DNA from: Dehalococcoidia bacterium
Lineage (GTDB): Bacteria; Chloroflexota; Dehalococcoidia; JAUSJJ01
NCBI GenBank assembly: GCA_030647705.1
Contig: JAUSJJ010000182.1
Span: 1 to 6,444, forward strand
Reading direction: 5' to 3'
DNA length: 6,444 bases
The notes beneath the pieces were generated by a model. The model was given only the letters and a program-made list of their open reading frames with translations. It had not been told where the DNA came from and did not search any database. The position numbers were made by a program, and so were the translations under genes. Below are positions 5,645 through 6,444 of this stretch, piece by piece. Numbering within the stretch: position 1 is the first letter of the stretch; every line of letters begins with the position of its first letter.

Positions 5645-6444
5645 ATGGGTTTCATCGAGCACGAGATAGAGCTGTGCGAGCGAAGAATCAAGAAGATCGA
5701 CGAAAGTCCCGATCCGAACCGGCTCAAATCCAACAAGATGGCCTACGAACTGGAGCTGGACTTGAGGGTTGACCTGCTCAGGGCCTGGCATGAGGGACAG
5801 CCGTTCGGCGCCATCAACATACCCTTTCTTTTGTTCCAGGCCACGGGTCTTGGCTCTCTCGACTTCAACCAGGCAGCCAACAGACGGTCGGCGCAAATGC
5901 CGGCGGTATCTCTCGAACGTCTCCATGACCTGCGAGCTAAGGGCTTTCCCTACAACTGTTGCGACGGCGCCTTGATGGGCGTCGACATGGTCATTACCGG
6001 GGAACTCCCCAAGCCGGCGGTGGTGGTAGATTGGGGCACCTGTGAACCTCTCACCATGGCGAACACGGCGATGGCAAAATGGTGCGGCTCTCATCTATTC
6101 CATCTCGATGTCCCGTTCGAGGTGAACGATGATACGCTCGAATACGTGACTGCGCAGCTTCGTGAGTTCATCGGCTTCGTGGAAAGCAAAATACCCGGGG
6201 CCCGATACGACGAGGACAAGTTGATTGAACTGCAGGAACTCAACCGCATTGCTATGGGCTATTTCCATGATTCTTACGAGCTCAGGAAGCATGTTCCCTG
6301 CCCCATACCCGCGAGAGACGCCCTCAGGTTGCCCAGAATGCCCAGCGACTTTCCAGACCCTCGGAAGGGGTTGGAGTGGATAAGAATCTGGAGGGATGAG
6401 CTTCAAGATCGGGTGAACAGGGGAACGAGCACCGCAGGCCAGGA
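5645..6444 (+). CDS. BcrB-like catalytic subunit, 3' end cut by the window edge
   Basis: The frame runs open from ATG 5645 to the last base, giving 266 complete codons with no stop, so the gene continues outside. GGGAGG (5633-5638) sits 6 nt before the start, 31 bases after the previous gene. By eye it follows Thauera BcrB in order: a charged helical N-terminus; FPYNCCDGALMG (101-112), with Cys105/Cys106 at the position of BcrB's VCTYVKADIGMM; a GTCEP stretch with Cys133 where BcrB has GCF; WCGSHLFHLDVPFE (146-159) matching the region before the insert; RYDEDKLIELQELNR (187-201), matching BcrB FDIDRLREYL; and EWIRIWRDELQDRVNRG (244-260). BcrB proteins are about 430 residues, so roughly 165 residues, including the third cluster cysteine, should lie beyond the edge. 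It should pair with the 380-residue subunit. An HgdA-like role is the alternative. Confidence 0.82.
   Translation, partial: MGFIEHEIELCERRIKKIDESPDPNRLKSNKMAYELELDLRVDLLRAWHEGQPFGAINIPFLLFQATGLGSLDFNQAANRRSAQMPAVSLERLHDLRAKGFPYNCCDGALMGVDMVITGELPKPAVVVDWGTCEPLTMANTAMAKWCGSHLFHLDVPFEVNDDTLEYVTAQLREFIGFVESKIPGARYDEDKLIELQELNRIAMGYFHDSYELRKHVPCPIPARDALRLPRMPSDFPDPRKGLEWIRIWRDELQDRVNRGTSTAGQ

Noticed and set aside
4666..5736. 356-codon open frame on the minus strand
   Set aside because: It lies entirely antisense to the well-supported BcrC-like gene and runs into the next gene start. Its translation shows no family motif and there is no ribosome site.
1..6444. tRNA, rRNA or CRISPR array
   Set aside because: I saw no cloverleaf with a CCA-type end, no rRNA-like stretch and no regularly spaced repeats on either strand.

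Overview
The window holds one recognisable metabolic locus, all on the + strand, between an unidentified secreted-type protein end on the left and a gene cut by the right edge. The organism looks like an anaerobic bacterium. The main evidence is an oxygen-sensitive type of ATP-driven electron-transfer system: two HgdC/BcrA/BcrD-family ATPases that keep both cluster cysteines, next to two BcrC/BcrB (HgdB)-family catalytic subunits. A Pro/Thr-rich linker of the PTPRPTPYPTAT kind in the left-edge protein, purine-rich ribosome sites and a moderately GC-rich composition would fit Chloroflexota (Dehalococcoidia or Anaerolineae). That placement is only a weak inference from style.

Layout. (1) 1-300: C-terminal 99 residues of an unrecognised protein. 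(2) 301-544: mostly the minus-strand remnant of a small uncharacterised protein family (KPKGMHWKTYERL motif), running into the leader of the next gene. (3) 545-991: FabZ-like hotdog dehydratase. (4) 1067-2275: class III (CaiB/BaiF-type) CoA-transferase. (5) 2276-2877: about 600 bases without a gene. They hold a 9-bp inverted repeat, a sequence resembling a decayed group II intron 3' end (domain V/VI-like), and a good extended -10 promoter just before the next operon. (6) 2878-6444: an operon of four tightly packed genes: BcrD-type ATPase, BcrA/HgdC-type ATPase, BcrC/HgdB-type subunit, and a BcrB-type subunit truncated by the window edge.

How the genes may work together. A class III CoA-transferase can charge an acid with CoA. 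The ATPase pair can then hydrolyse ATP to push one low-potential electron at a time into the Fe-S catalytic pair, which reduces an aromatic acyl-CoA (benzoyl-CoA reductase style) or radically dehydrates a 2-hydroxyacyl-CoA. Two different ATPases, one with the GGQD motif and one with GAYK in its place, argue for a BcrA/BcrD-like heterodimer and so for the benzoyl-CoA reductase side of the superfamily. The order transferase, ATPase(s), catalytic pair instead recalls the hadAIBC and fldAIBC dehydratase operons. The true substrate cannot be read from the sequence. The FabZ-like protein could be ordinary fatty-acid synthesis or could handle a 3-hydroxyacyl intermediate in this pathway.
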